In this document: positions 49,201 through 64,000 of the stretch, piece after piece | Layout: each line of letters opens with the position of its first letter | Numbering within the stretch: the first letter of the stretch is position 1 | Source: Polyodon spathula | Taxonomy: Eukaryota > Chordata > Actinopteri > Acipenseriformes > Polyodontidae | NCBI RefSeq assembly: GCF_017654505.1 | Contig: NC_054548.1 | Location: forward strand, 38,344,045-38,408,044 | Direction: 5' to 3' | Length of the DNA stretch: 64,000 bases | Notes under the pieces: generated by a model | Told to the model about the DNA's origin: nothing | What the model saw: the letters and a program-made list of their open reading frames with translations, nothing else | Databases searched by the model: none | Position numbers and translations under genes: made by a program

Positions 49201-50232
49201 TTTATCCTGTCTTCAGAGTGTCTACTTGCTGTGGGCTAACAATATATTCATCTGTGAAAGTGTACCTCGTTTGAAGCTGGTAAACTCAGGTGTGACTTTC
49301 TCAACCTTTATAGACAAAGACAAAAACAGGCATCTCTGAACATTATTTGATCAATGTTTCTTCACAATATTCACCTAAACCAGTCTGACAATCAATCTAC
49401 AGTGGACAGTAATGAGAATAATTACTGAAGTGTCTTACAGAAATGCAGTTATGCCAAGCCTTCTCATTTAAAAGTTTACCAAGGTAAATGTGTTGTTTAT
49501 CATGATTAAACATGCATTTATCGTAGCTTATTATAATTACTGTGTTTTTAATATGCTTTGCCATACTATGTATTTCCCATGGTATACCATTAACTTGAGC
49601 CACTGAGGTACTTATTCATTAGGTTAGACACTTCACATATTTTATTATGTGAGCACTAATGCTTAACACCATACGCTTGTTAACCATGTAAACCAGTTAG
49701 TCAAAGGCCAAAGATAAACTAAGATAAATAGTAAACGGTTTAGATAGAGCAAACATTGTTGACCCCACACAAGGATTTCCAATATACTCAGAGGTGAAAT
49801 AAGTTCAGGTGGTGATATTATACTAATGGACCATGAATATAGTAAACTTGTTACTGGTCTTTTCATTTTAACCTGAAAGAGGGATTGCATTTGGAAACAT
49901 TCACGATTTCAGCATACTAAAACCCTACTTTACTGTATCTTTTATTTTATCTTTGTAGCAGCAAGCAAGCCATGTAAAGCACTTGGTGCAAAAATCATTA
50001 AAGGAAATACTTTCAGATGGCCTTGACAGATTTACATTATTGGAGGCTGGATATTCCAAGTTCAAGAGGCTTCATTGTTATTCATATAGCTGCTTACTTT
50101 GATTAGGACTTCAATATGTTTACTGATATTTAATATTTAACTGATATAAAATATTTAAAACATATTCCCACAAGCACATGAAAAAGTGTACACCAAGTAA
50201 ACAACAGTTATAGTTAGTATTATTATTTGTTT
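46248..50232. other. Unassigned sequence, one exact internal repeat
   Basis: No gene is supported. A 38-base identical sequence occurs at 47035-47072 and 48316-48353, with core TGCCGTACTTAGCAGGTCTC. A weak relative of the short MITE at 19117 lies at about 49466-49570. The stretch 46500-46770 is complex and repeat-free. Confidence 0.4.
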
Positions 50233-50464
50233 TTATTTAGCATATGCCTCTATCCACGGCATCTTACAGAGACTAGGGTGTGTGAACTATACATCAGCTG
50301 CAGAGTCACTTACAACAACGTCTCACCCGAAAGACAGAGCACAAGGAGGCTAAGGGACTGGCTCAGGGTCACACAGCGAGTCATTGAGTGAGCCAGGATT
50401 TGAATCCGGGACCTCGTAATTACAAACCCCTTTCTTTAATCACCTGACCACACAGCCTCCTCTA
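50233..50464 (-). mobile_element. tRNA-headed CORE-SINE, copy 1
   Basis: On the minus strand the element starts with a tRNA-like head: an A-box-like TGTGGTCAGGTG and a B-box GATTCAAATCC. The core CTGTGTGACCCTGAGCCAGT continues into CCCTTAGCCTCCTTGTGCTC and is like the MIR/CORE domain. It ends with a LINE-derived tail (TGCCGTGGATAGAGGCATAT, then GCTAAATAA and a short AAT run). It keeps the block GACGTTGTTGTAA that copy 2 lacks. Transcription would be by RNA polymerase III and mobility would depend on a partner L2-type LINE. Confidence 0.85.
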
Positions 50465-51201
50465 TGTTGTGTAAGGTTTTTTGTATTTTAGACAGCAACT
50501 TTCAAGCCCATCGAAGTTCCTTATTGATTTTTTTTTTTATTCACTTGTTCACCCAGAATACAGCTGCAGAATACATGTAACAATTATTGTGAAAATGGGA
50601 TTATAATGCTATTGCAAGGATATAAACAGTGGTCACATTGAGCAGTTTAAGCAGCAGAACCAACTGGCTAAATAACGCCTTTTGTTAAATCAGAACTATA
50701 TATTGAAAAGCTTTGTGAAATACAGATAAGTGTGCATTAGACATCTATAACATGACAGAAGTGTAACAGGACATCAATATAGTATTTTTCTTTTTTTTTG
50801 TTTAAATAACGGCAGATAGCAGTTCGATTTGTTTGGAAACATTAAGCTTTGCTAATGGAATTATCTACATATTAGTTATTTTTCACAATAATATTTATTT
50901 TCTGTCTCCAGGCTTCAAAATCAATATTGACAGACTGATCAATAGAGCGAGAGCCTGTGCAATAGGAGAGGAAAAGATTTGATCTTGTGATCCTCTCAGT
51001 GGCCTGCTTTAAACTTACAACAGCAGTCACTGGATTATTATTAACTGGGGATCGGAGTGCAGTATTTCAATGATATACCATTAGAAAGCACACAGAAGAA
51101 ACAAATGTGGTTTTACATTCTTGGATTAGCTGTAGCTCAACTGACAGGTTCCTCTCAATAGTGTATGTTTCATCACAGTTAGACCAGTGGTTCTCTAGAT
51201 A
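50465..51201. other. Unassigned sequence
   Basis: No feature is supported. Confidence 0.35.
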
Positions 51202-51388
51202 CAGTGCTCCCCTTTATAATTCAGCCCTTTATACTGCAGAACAGTTTATAAGGTGGTACAGTCATGTCTCCCATTTGCCCCATAATGCCGTTGCACTAAC
51301 ACTAGTAGACTTGTTATAAGGCGGGACACAAATAGTGCGGTCTCTTAGCTATGGCTCCCGACTACAGTGTTATAAAAGGGGAGGACTG
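51202..51388. mobile_element. Short pogo-like MITE
   Basis: The left end CAGTGCTCCCCTTTATAA and the reversed right end CAGTCCTCCCCTTTTATAAC match closely. TA flanks both ends (51200-51201 and 51389-51390). At 187 bp it is a miniature element with no coding capacity. Confidence 0.75.
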
Positions 51389-52245
51389 TATATGTGAAAA
51401 TGTAAATTTAACTTATAGATGGGGATCATGAATATCAAATAAGTCACTTCCTAGTAGTACTGTTTATCATATGGCAGTCAGTTCATTATAAATACAGTGA
51501 TAGTACATAGGTACTTACACTGTACTTAACATGTACTAATCATTGCAGTCCATGCAATCAAATCTATCTGGTTGGTTTAGCACAGATTTAGTGTTAATAC
51601 CTTGCTATATCTGCTTGTCATTTAATCGTTTAAGGTAAGGTATTTAAGATACCTAGCATCCAAGTGATGATGACCAAAGATAAGTATATTTAAGCTCAGC
51701 CTTGTGAATGACTTGTACTAACATGTATCTACAGTAGGTATTGTATATACATTATATTAAGAATAGCTAACCCAGTGCATGATTCAAGACATTTGACTTT
51801 AAAAAAGAGAGAGAGCTGTTATTTATTTTACCTTGCTGTTCACAGTTGTTGTCTGTTAAAGCAACATCACCCTTGACTGGGTTTTCTGTTGCCACCAGGC
51901 CAATCAGGCAGAATGTACCCCTCTGAGGGAAAACGCAGAGTGAGCTTGATGTCTTGGAAATATTTAAAGACAAGTGAACTCTCTTAAACAAATTGTGATC
52001 TTCTCAGTTATAAACAGAAGGATCAATTTATCCTTGCACATCTGCAATAGTGTTGGGAGTTCATTACGATGCTGTTTGGGTTTTTATAAAAATCCGTGCA
52101 CTATATAGGTCAGACTGACTCAAACTGATTTGAAATAAGAACTTGGATTCATCTTTTTCTATTTTATATCTGTGAATCAGCTCAGTTATCACTACTTCTG
52201 GTGCAGACTCTATTATAGAATCTGAAGCATGGAGCCAATTAATTT
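51389..52245. other. Unassigned sequence
   Basis: No feature is supported. Confidence 0.35.
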
Positions 52246-52869
52246 CTTGGAAACATATGGAAGAAGGTACTCTGGTCAGATGAGACTAAAATTGAGCTTT
52301 TTGGCCATCAAGGAAAACGCTATGTCTGGCGCAAACCCAACACCTCTCATCACCCCGAGAACACCATCCCCACAGTAAAGCGTGGTGGTGGCAGCATCAT
52401 GCTGTGGGGATGTTTTTCATCGGCAGGGACTGGGAAATTTGTCAGAATTGAAGGAATGATGGATGGCGCTAAATACAGTGAAATTCTTGAGGGAAACCTG
52501 TTTCAGCCTTCCAGAGATTTGAGACTGGGATGGAGGTTCACCTTCCAGCAGGACAATGACCCTAAGCATACTGCTAAAGCAACACTCGAGTGGTTTAAGG
52601 GGAAACATTTAAATGTCTTGGAATGGCCTAGTAAAAGCTCATACCTCAATTCAATTGAGAATCTGTGGTATGACTTAAAGATTGCTGTACACCAGCGGAA
52701 CCCATCCAACTTGAAGGAGCTGGAGCAGTTTTGTCTTGAAGAATGGGCAAAAATCCCAGTGGCTAGATGTGCCAAGCTTGTAGATACATACCCCAAGAGA
52801 CTTGCAGCTGTAATTGCTGCAAAAGGTGGCACTACAAAGTATTGGGGGGGGGGGGGGGGGGGGGGGTGA
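52246..52869 (+). pseudogene. Tc1 transposase, catalytic domain only
   Basis: The frame is open for 207 codons from a stop at 52240. It begins within the gene: LGNIWKKVLWSDETKIELFG is internal sequence of Tc1 transposases, and the first ATG is at 52399. The three catalytic residues are all there: Asp in WSDETK (52279), Asp in FQQDNDPKHTA (52552) and Glu in SIENLW (52657), with 34 residues between the last two (DD34E). The usual SPDLNPIENLW is changed to SSYLNSIENLW. The N-terminal paired-type DNA-binding domain is missing. The end is altered by a 23-base G run that adds a Gly tail before TGA. This copy could not transpose by itself. Confidence 0.9.
52844..52866 (+). repeat. Poly(G) tract, 23 bases
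   Basis: A G run expanded at the point where related Tc1 elements have a short GGGGGTGAATAC motif just after the end of the transposase gene. Confidence 0.9.
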
Positions 52870-53076
52870 ATACTTATGCACGCTCAGGTTTTCTGTTTTT
52901 TTTGTCTTATTTCTTGTTTGTTTCACAATAAAAAAAATATTTTGCATCTTCAAAGTGGTAGGCATGTTGTGTAAATCAAATGATACAAACCCCCAAAAAA
53001 TCAATTTTAATTCCAGGTTGTAAGGCAACAAAATAGGAAAAATGCCAGGGGGTGGGGTCAATACTTTCGCAAGCCA

Positions 53077-53079
<3 letters not shown>

Positions 53080-53154
<75 letters not shown>
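53080..53154. repeat. (TA)n microsatellite at a Tc1 end
   Basis: The alternating TA tract begins with the TA target duplication of the Tc1 element to its left. Confidence 0.95.
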
Positions 53155-53156
<2 letters not shown>

Positions 53157-54566
53157 TTATCTTATTTTTTAGCGTCATTTTTAGTGGCATAAACTGTATT
53201 TCTCTTTTTTTCATGAGCTGTCCACTCCTGGGCATTGAAATCTCTTAGGAAAGCCAATGAGGTGGAACTCCATTGATGGGATCATAGAGTTGTGCCTCTT
53301 TACATCACAGATTATAGAAGTGTTGAGATTTATTATATTAATACCTTTAAAATCAGAGTGGAAGCCATGCAGAAATAAAAGATTGCCAAAGGGCACCTAA
53401 ACGAATCCTAAACCACCGGAGTGTCTAGCATCAATTCAACCGACAGCATTCAATATGGCACAGTACTGTACAGGTCACCAGGGACTGCTTTTTTCCCCTG
53501 CAAATTACTATTGTGTTATGGTTAGCCAGTCACACATGTGACGCGCTGTTAAAATATATGAAACAGTACTGCCTAAAATACTATTGTTTTATCAAATTTG
53601 ATACAGTGGTATAGTACTGTAATTTCAGTGGAAATAGTTATTTATATGGGTAGAGCTTTCATATGTTGTTAAAATGCATGTTGGGATCAGGATACAATCT
53701 GTCATTTCTAGGGTCTGAGATTAGATATGGGATGACAATACCATTGGACTGTTTTCTACCCACAGCCTACAAATAGCAAGTCAGTGAGAATAATCTTTCT
53801 TTACTGCCCTGCCAATAACTTTCCACAAGCCACTACAGAGCACCCTCAACCCTAAATTGACGCTCTCCCTATCCTCTGTTTCTTAAAGGACTGAGCCAAG
53901 ACTGTTTTATTCCATGCAAATCATATTTCAAAAATTGACCTCCTCTTCATTTTCCAAATACCACAAACCTGAACAACTTCTTGAAAAATGTTTTAGAAAT
54001 TCTAAAATTACTTAACGTTTTAAATGTTTGTTTTTTTTTTTCCATGAAAAGCTACTGTGTACATTAATGCTTTTGAAATATAAAGTAAATATATTGATAA
54101 AGATCAAATTCATATGAGAAAATGCATTATGTATACATTTGAAATATTACATTTATTATACAGTATGTACTTGTGCATGCCACATAATAAAAAACAAACA
54201 ATATTGTAGACAAGCAGAGCACTTAAAACCATCTTTATGAACACCACTTATCTTTATTTTATAACACCACTCACTAACACAAACACATACACACAGGCAC
54301 ATCTCCACTCTTTTGGACGCACACACCTCACAGTGTTATTTTTGCCGTTTAATAACAAATCACAGAAATACTCCCAAATGAACCATAAATATGTATAACA
54401 ATAACTTGAAAAATTACCACAAAAACAGTAATCAAATATTTACAATAATCAACAAATAATCACAGTTTCCACCCAAAAAAAACTACCCCCAGTATCCTTT
54501 GCAAGCAACTAATTTGCATGAGTCTGCTTCGGCAATATCCATATACTGTATGACAAATACATGTAT
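53155..54566. other. Unassigned sequence
   Basis: No gene is supported. Confidence 0.35.
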
Positions 54567-54635
54567 AAAACGAGCAAGATGGGCTGAATTGCCTCCTTTC
54601 ATTTGTAACCTTTCTTATATTCTTATGTTCTAATG
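54567..54635 (+). mobile_element. LINE 3' tail fragment (CR1/L2-like)
   Basis: The sequence AACGAGCAAGATGGGCTGAA is followed by TTGCCTCCTTTCATTTGTAA and then an 8-base-type repeat (TTCTTATATTCTTATGTTC). This is the usual form of the 3' end of a CR1-like LINE in fish and reptiles, ending in short direct repeats. Only about 70 bases are present, so the copy is strongly 5'-truncated. Confidence 0.5.
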
Positions 54636-54697
54636 CTTTGTATAATAAATATATTTATCAATAAATTTAAAAAGGTAAATACATGTTTCAATACAAT

Positions 54698-56510
<1,813 letters not shown>

Positions 56511-57165
56511 CACAGAGGCAACCTGTTCATATTTTGAGATCATTCTGATCTCTATGGTTCTAGAACGGTATGAATCACTGCACTAGCACTCCTTTGCAAT
56601 ATCATGTCACCACACCATATCAGCACCAGCGTGCTACAGCATCAGGATGAGTGGACAATGTTTGTTCCGAATCCATTCTGTTACCATTGCTGCCAATGTT
56701 GTGTCCAGCTAATGGCTCTGGTAAAGTTTCTTTAGGGTAATGAACTAGTATCTTAATGGTATCCCAATCAAAACTTTTGAGATTGAAATATATTAACTAA
56801 ACTGAAATAAATTACAAACAGATCTCACTACCGATTCTATTTTATGTCCCATTGCAATATATTGTACCGATTTCTATATTATATAGGCAAGCCTAATACA
56901 GTCCATACCCCTTACATATCAAGTGATGTGATGGCTATCTAACCCTTCTGCAAATAATGTCTCATTAGGCATGTTCCACCACCAGGTAGTATTGTAAAGT
57001 GCATTGATTCAGTGAAATACAATTAGTGGAATGCAATGCAGCCCACATAAAGTTTATTGAAATGAGTGCACTGCTCAAGAACTTATCTAGATATTACAAT
57101 TCTTTGTTTGCACTTAGGTCAGAACAAGGGAATTAATTTAAATGTTCATAGGAACAATGGCATTT
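56511..57165 (+). repeat. Direct duplication, copy A
   Basis: This segment is similar over most of its length to 60786-61312 in the same orientation. Long matching blocks include TCTATGGTTCTAGAACGGTA, ATCACTGCACTAGCACTCCT, CTTAATGGTATCCCAATCAA and CTTATCTAGATATTACAATT. A stretch at about 56613-56735 is present here and absent from copy B. No coding frame and no terminal repeats are seen, so it may be a segmental duplication or two copies of an unclassified repeat. Confidence 0.85.
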
Positions 57166-58021
57166 AGAATTATAATAAGCACACCTACGAATGAAACATT
57201 GAGTTTTTTGTTACTTTAAGTAACAGTCCTCTTATCTGATTACCTTCATAGTATTATTCAATGCAAGACTTGTATAAACAGTGCTACTATAATTTAGTTC
57301 AGTTTTGTGACATGGTGAGGCATGGTTATTAGCAAACGAGTACATATTGGATTATGCTGTTATGTATAAAATGTTAAGAACTGTTTCCTGTTCTTTGTTT
57401 CTTTCTACTACTTATGGCAAACCAAATTATCATTTACAGCATCACTGCACTACAGAAACTGTAAATGTTTGAAGATATCTTCCAATATTTTTAGATATCT
57501 GGAAATGATTAAGAGACATCTCTAAATGATAATTTGGCTTGCCATTACTGATTTTCTTTCTACAAGCAGAAACTAATTGCAGATAATTATAATTCCACCC
57601 AAACAGCTTTCCATTAACCTGGCATAATGTAATCTGAAGATAAGACTTTAACATTGTTATTATCTTTTTTTTATATTCCATAAGCAGTTAAAGACAATAA
57701 TTAACTAATCTTTACCACCAGAAGCAAAAATGTTATCCTTTTAGTTCTGTAAAATTCCCAGTGTTTACCGTGGGAGTATTCACTATTTGTACATGGAGTA
57801 TTTCATTAGGGTCATCTATACAAATTTGTTTTCAGTTGCATCAATAGTTGCATTCCCTACTCATATGGACCTAAACAAGCAACCTTCCAAAACCTGGGGC
57901 TTTCTTTGGGAGGTTTTTGGTTGGGAAACATTTGAGTTATTCACATTTGTTCCAAAGTCATGCATGGTGCTTTAAATAATTTGTACTGGCTAGCTGAAGT
58001 GTAAAACACTAGTATAATCTA
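57166..58021. other. Unassigned sequence
   Basis: No feature is supported. Confidence 0.35.
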
Positions 58022-58066
58022 CAGCTATAGCCAAAAAATTTGCATCACCTAGAATTTGCATTACAG

Positions 58067-58143
<77 letters not shown>

Positions 58144-58417
58144 GTGTGTGTGTGTGTGTGTGTGTGTGTGAACATAATTTAGATTTTTTTTAACATCACA
58201 TAATCAAATATACTACAAAAGTAGAACAGTATTCCACGTTAGATTATGAAATGTGACATTTTTCAATTTGTGTCCATTTTCGTTAAGTATATGGAACACT
58301 ACAGAGTGGTATGTAATTCTATATATTAATGTAACATTATTCAGCAGATTTCATTCACCTTTATGAAGCACAATTAGTTAATTCTGTAGGGAGATGCAAA
58401 ACCTTTGACCATGGCTG
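58022..58417. mobile_element. Tc1-type MITE, copy 2, with internal microsatellite
   Basis: The left end CAGCTATAGCCAAAAAATTT and the right end CAAAACCTTTGACCATGGCTG, less its first base, are diverged versions of the ends of copy 1 at 45232. TA flanks both ends. The body matches copy 1, for example ACAGTATTCCA and AATTAGTTAATTCT. Between the left end and the body, a (TA)n-(GT)n tract replaces the corresponding part of copy 1. Confidence 0.85.
58069..58170. repeat. (TA)n-(GT)n microsatellite within a MITE
   Basis: About 72 bases of TA are followed by ACGTGTGTG and a GT run. The tract lies inside MITE copy 2 at the place where copy 1 has a poly(A) run. Confidence 0.95.
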
Positions 58418-58510
58418 TACTTCCCAATACAGTATACCATTCCCATCATAAATGTTTAAAGTGCTGTTTCATAATAATGTGTAGGACCATGCCTAAAGAA
58501 TAAATAACAA

Positions 58511-59694
<1,184 letters not shown>

Positions 59695-60785
59695 TATACA
59701 TATTCTTTGTGTAATACCAATTCAATATATACATTTTTTATGAGTCATTCCTACTATAAAAGACTTTTAAAGGAGTTTCAGAAAACTACCAGTAAATTAA
59801 CTTTCATTACAATCGTTTTTGATGCAGGAACAGGAGAGGAATAGAATGAAATGAAAAGATTCCAATATGTAAAATTTAAATGAGAAGCCAACATTTCATC
59901 TTGAACGTAATACATCATATCTCTCCAATATTCTTTTAACATTGCTTCCACCCCATAGCCATTAACAAGCCCTACAGCACTCCCTTTTGTCCACAGGGAA
60001 ATCCAGGTTAATATTACATTTGTGAAGCAGACTCTACATTTTTTATTTATTGAAATGCAGTCTAGCATGAAATAATATAGGCAGAACCATAGAATTACCT
60101 GACCCACTGTAGATGTGTTTTAGATTATCAGGCAGATAGCACTTAATAAAGTGAACAAGAAATGAAATGGTATCTGAACTGGTCTGTAACATCACAGTGT
60201 GTAAATCTCACAACATCATCCCCTGCTTTTTTTGTACTACGCCACCATAGAGTAAGCCAAGCTTGTATGTGCGGTCTGAGTTATGGCCAGTATGTGGGTA
60301 CAAACACTTGAATTTGTTCAGAACGGGGCTCAGGTATAGTAACAAGGGAACAGAATGCCACTGCATTAAGTGACCTTGGGAATGCTAAATCCTAATTGAA
60401 AAAAGAGAGCTCCAAAAGTTATATTCTTTATCACTGTCATGCTTCACCTTCATTTATGGATGGGGATAAACCATGATATCAAATCCTTGGAAACTAGTAG
60501 AAACTTGGAAAATGGGCTATAAGATACTGAAGACAAACAGGGATCTATTGTACACACCCATTAAATATTTATTTTATATTATTTGACTAATTACAGGTTA
60601 TATATAGCACATTACCAGTATAAAAGATTGTAAATAAATTGCCACATTCAAGTAATAATAATGACAGGTGCTTATTGCCTCAAGGCATTCAATAACAAGT
60701 CTACTTGACCATGCAATGTTTCTATATTGAGAGGTCCTGGTAATAAAGGCAGCTAAAATTGTAAGAGCTATCTGTAGAATGGTAT
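59695..60785. other. Unassigned sequence
   Basis: No feature is supported. Confidence 0.35.
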
Positions 60786-61312
60786 CACAGAGTTAACCTT
60801 TTCATATTTTGAGATAATTCTGATCTCTATGGTTCTAGAACGGTATGAATCACTGCACTAGCACTCCTTTGCAATATCATGTTATTCTTTCGGGTAATAA
60901 ACCAGTATCTTAATGGTATCCCAATCAAAACTTTTGAAACTAAACTATATCAACTAAATTGAATTGAAAATTCTAAAAAGTATTTCACTACAGATTCTGT
61001 TTTATGTCCCGTTGCCATATATTGTATAGATTTCTATATTGTGTAAGCAAGTCTAATACAGTCCATACTCCTCAATACATATCAAGTTATCGACCCGTCT
61101 GCAAATAATGTCTCTTTAGGCATGTTCCACCTCTAGGTAGCCTGCAGTATTGTAAAGCACCCTGATTCATAGAGGAATACAATGCAGTGCACACAATGCT
61201 GTAATGAAATGAGTGCACCGTACAAGACCTTATCTAGATATTACAATTCTTCGTGTGCATTTAGGGCACAACAAGGGAATGAATTGAAATGTTCATACAA
61301 GCAATGGCATTA
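60786..61312 (+). repeat. Direct duplication, copy B
   Basis: This is the shorter partner of 56511-57165. It lacks about 120 bases after ATCATGTTATT and has several small indels. The order and orientation of matching blocks are otherwise the same. The two starts are 4275 bases apart. Confidence 0.85.
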
Positions 61313-63233
61313 TCCACTTACAATTATTAATTCTGTATCCATTGAAAAGTCAGGGATGTTTTCATAACAGAGCATGTATTTTCAGCAGGCTATTACCCTC
61401 AGCCATGGATATCAAATCTATGCATAATTGATTTACAAGCAGATATACTCACCCTATCTTTGAAGGAATCTGTTTTTAATCAGGCAAGGCGGCTTAAGTA
61501 GCTTTATTCAGTTTTAGGCAAGAATCTATGGTCAAGACAAACACTAAGATGGCTAAAAATAAGATTTCTTGAAACATGAAATCATAAATGGGTAATACAA
61601 TATTCTTCAGCAAGAATGTTTAAAACATGTCTCAGACCCATACATTTTTGTTATACAGTGGTGTACCATTGTTTTGTCAAAAGTGATACTGCATTAAAAA
61701 AATATAAATTATACACCATTCAAAAGATCTACGTGGTAGTTTTGTAAAATTTTCTCAGAGGCCTTCTACATAATTTTTTTTTAAATTTGTGTTTCCAGAC
61801 TACACTTAAAGATGATTGCTAAAACATTTGCAAATACAAAATGGACGGCTATCTAAAAAAACATTTGCTTTGGCTCCCATACACCAATAACACACAAAAA
61901 TGGTCAATCTCTATTCTTTGACTTGCAACAGGGTGCCCAAATGGATTACTGTAAGCTATTTTGACAAGGAGAAGTGGATTAGGTAAACAATGGCTCGTGA
62001 ATATTTAAACAGGAAGTAAAATGAGCACTTTGGGGTCTTTGGACGAAAGTGCCGTGCACACCAGATGTCTCTTATTTAATGGGGGATAAATGGAAATCAA
62101 TGTCTTTTGACTACTGAAAAAGGGAATCAAAATACATTGTATTTGTAGGCTTTCAGACAGTTAGACCACTAACTTATATTTCTAGAGATATTGTTATGAT
62201 CTGTATGTAATTATGTTTAGTCTATTGTCTGCGATAAAATCTGAAAAAAAAGTTATGTTCTGTTTTTTAGTTCAGTAGGAATTTGCAACATAATTCCATT
62301 TCACTCTGTGTTTAATATAATCATATTTTAGTAACGCAACATTTAATTCAAAATATGTCAAACCACACAAATTAGTGCACAAAAGTAAGAACACTGCGAC
62401 GTGAGCAAGATCTGCTATGGGGTACTATGTGTGCAGAGTGTGTTGGTAATAGTTTTTAACTGGGAAGCTACACTGTCGATATTTAGGTCAGAGTAAAGGT
62501 TTCAATCAGATAAATACAAGTTAAATATTAGGAGGGCATGTTTATTCAACTGTCAGGTCATTACAGCTTTGTATTCAAGGCCACCTAGATGTCTAGTCTC
62601 TTCAAAATGATTATTTTAATGCAGACTATCTGCCTAAAAGGTGGTAGATATCAAAGAAGAGATGAGTGTCTCATACAGAGCAAGTCCTACGGTAAACCTC
62701 CTGGCACACAGAAAATATCCAAATTTGGACTAAATTAAGTTTCCTGGGTAATCTGGCAAAGGGAATCACATTGCTAAAAAAAAACAAACAAAAAAAAAAA
62801 AAACAAAAAAAATTGAATACGATAGGCATACTATTATTGTAAAATAAGTCAACTAGCTAAACTAAACCGTATAAGAGCACAGAATTACCAGTGATGTCAA
62901 AATTACAAATATTGGAATATGTATTAATCCTCATAATAACATAGTGGAACTGGTTCATATTACTGAGATACCACAGTGTAAAAATGTTACAACTGTGTTA
63001 CAATCTACCCCTGACTCAGATCATTATAGCCATCTTTGTGTTACCAATTCCAATCAGAAATATTGAATTGTCACTGAAGCACCTATGGGTAAATGTACAG
63101 ATTGTTTTTGATAATAACACCCTATAATCCTAAAAACACAACTGCTGCCTAAGTCATAAGGTGGGGTTGTAAAAAAACAAACACAAATATTAGACTAACC
63201 ACAGGTATATAAACGAGTTTGGGTTTAATGGAT
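61313..63233. other. Unassigned sequence
   Basis: No gene is seen. An A-rich run with interspersed C lies at about 62776-62813. Confidence 0.35.
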
Positions 63234-63457
63234 ATGTGTGGTCCAGTGGTTAAAGAAAAGGGCTTGTAACCAGGAAGTCCCTGGTTCAAATCCCGGCTCA
63301 GCCACTAACTCACTGTGTGACCCAGAGTAAGTCACTTAACCTCCTTGTGCTCCATCTTTCGGATGAGTGACTCTGCAGCTGATGCATAGTTCACACACCC
63401 TGTCTCTGTAAGTTGCCTTGGATAAAGGCGTCTGCTAAATAAACAAATAATAATAAT
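63234..63457 (+). mobile_element. tRNA-headed CORE-SINE, copy 2
   Basis: The A-box-like TGTGGTCCAGTGG lies at 63237-63249 and the B-box GGTTCAAATCC at 63283-63293. The core reads CTGTGTGACCCAGAGTAAGT and then CACTTAACCTCCTTGTGCTC, as in MIR/CORE-SINEs. The tail GCCTTGGATAAAGGCGTCTG, then CTAAATAAAC and an AAT run, is the common LINE-derived tail of fish SINEs. Compared with copy 1 it lacks about 13 bases after TCTTTCGGATGA. Confidence 0.9.
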
Positions 63458-64000
63458 TCTTGTTGGGATTAAATGGCAACAAACACCTTCAATGCCCCTA
63501 AATCACTAAAATGGGCAAATTACCCCTCTGATCAATGGATTCTGACATACCTGTAATCCTCGCTGCAGCATAAAAAGTCCTAGTATTGCTTTTAATGAAA
63601 CCTGACACAATGTGTAACTTTCTGTCACTGGAGACATCAGTACAAATTAGCCGATAATTCCATTTTTTCCATTAGGGAAACAGCAAAGTAATAACTCCGG
63701 TGCCAAGCATTCAAACTCCATTAATGTCTTCATTTTCCAAAATACATTACTCCCTCGGTATTAACCTACAACGACTTAATTTAATGAATACAGTGATTCT
63801 TACACTTGGCATTGGTTAATCTATAGTTGTGCAATTTTTTTTTTCTGAGACTATCACCTCTAATTTCAGCAGAGGGGTATTTGAAGAGAGCTGTTTTTTT
63901 ATGGTAAAGCATGTTATTCCTTTTCAAATGGCAGTTACTCCTTTCATTGCTTGAAGTGAACTTATTGAGAATTGTAATGAACTCTTTGGTAGTTGACTGA
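63458..64000. other. Unassigned sequence
   Basis: No gene is seen. The part from 63590 to 63790 is complex and repeat-free and might be conserved non-coding sequence; that is only inference. Confidence 0.3.

Larger units (their letters stand above)
52246..53079 (+). mobile_element. Tc1/mariner element, 5'-truncated
   Basis: The right end, ACTTTCGCAAGCCACTG, is the inverse of the CAGTGGCTTGCGAAAGT terminus of a well-known fish Tc1 group, followed by TA that runs into a (TA)n tract. Upstream come GTTGTAAGGCAACAAAATAGG, less its last base, and the transposase reading frame. The left terminal repeat and the first part of the gene are absent. Confidence 0.9.

Noticed and set aside
63237..63310. 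tRNA gene
   Set aside because: A-box and B-box are present, but they belong to the head of a SINE with a core and LINE tail; no full cloverleaf is formed.

Overview
The window reads as non-coding vertebrate DNA, most likely from a ray-finned fish. The basis is AT-rich sequence, long (TA)n, (CA)n and (GA)n microsatellites, many Tc1/mariner, hAT, PIF/Harbinger and pogo-like DNA transposon relics, and a tRNA-headed SINE with a MIR-like core and the 3' tail typical of fish SINEs. A non-teleost lineage such as sturgeon, paddlefish or bichir fits the mixture, but that is inference. I see no intact host protein-coding gene, rRNA or tRNA gene, or CRISPR array. The window is best read as a gene desert or the inside of a very long intron.

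Layout. 1-2.5 kb: a degenerate short-unit tandem repeat, an unidentified protein-like fragment, a compound (TA)(GA)(CA) microsatellite abutting a Tc1 end, and a 492-bp PIF/Harbinger-like MITE with TAA duplications. 3.6-4.1 kb: a long foldback. 6.5-7.1 kb: a pogo/Tigger-like MITE. 9.0-9.5 kb: a solo LTR on the minus strand. 12.6 kb: a 142-bp hairpin. 15 kb and 29.1-29.8 kb: two inverted copies of one hAT-like family. 20.4-21.5 kb: a hAT element with relics of a ZMYM-type transposase and a 28-bp poly(G) tract. 23.1-23.9 kb: a second pogo-like element. 30.3-30.8 kb: a Harbinger relic with transposase fragments. 31.2 kb: a Tc1 end. 36.3-36.8 kb: a solo LTR on the plus strand. 37.1-38.0 kb: a Harbinger relic with a broken Myb/SANT-like gene. 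40.3-40.9 kb: a hAT element with perfect 8-bp target duplications. 42.2-43.6 kb: an unclassified inverted-repeat element carrying an orphan open frame. 45.2-46.2 kb: a Tc1-type MITE and a third solo LTR. 50.2 kb and 63.2 kb: two copies of the CORE-SINE. 51.2 kb: a short pogo-like MITE. 52.2-53.1 kb: a 5'-truncated Tc1 element that keeps its whole DD34E catalytic domain. 56.5 kb and 60.8 kb: a direct duplication. 58.0-59.7 kb: a second copy of the 45.2-kb MITE, then a foldback Tc1 element.

Nothing here forms an operon or pathway. The elements relate only as repeat families and through nesting. The observations most worth following are the foldback Tc1 at 58.6 kb, the orphan open frame in the 42.2-43.6 kb element, the short palindrome at 12.6 kb, the 4.3-kb-apart duplication, and the repeated contact between Tc1 ends and TA or CA microsatellites. 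Stretches between these features look like unique intergenic or intronic sequence. A few are richer and more complex and could be conserved non-coding elements, which cannot be judged without alignments.
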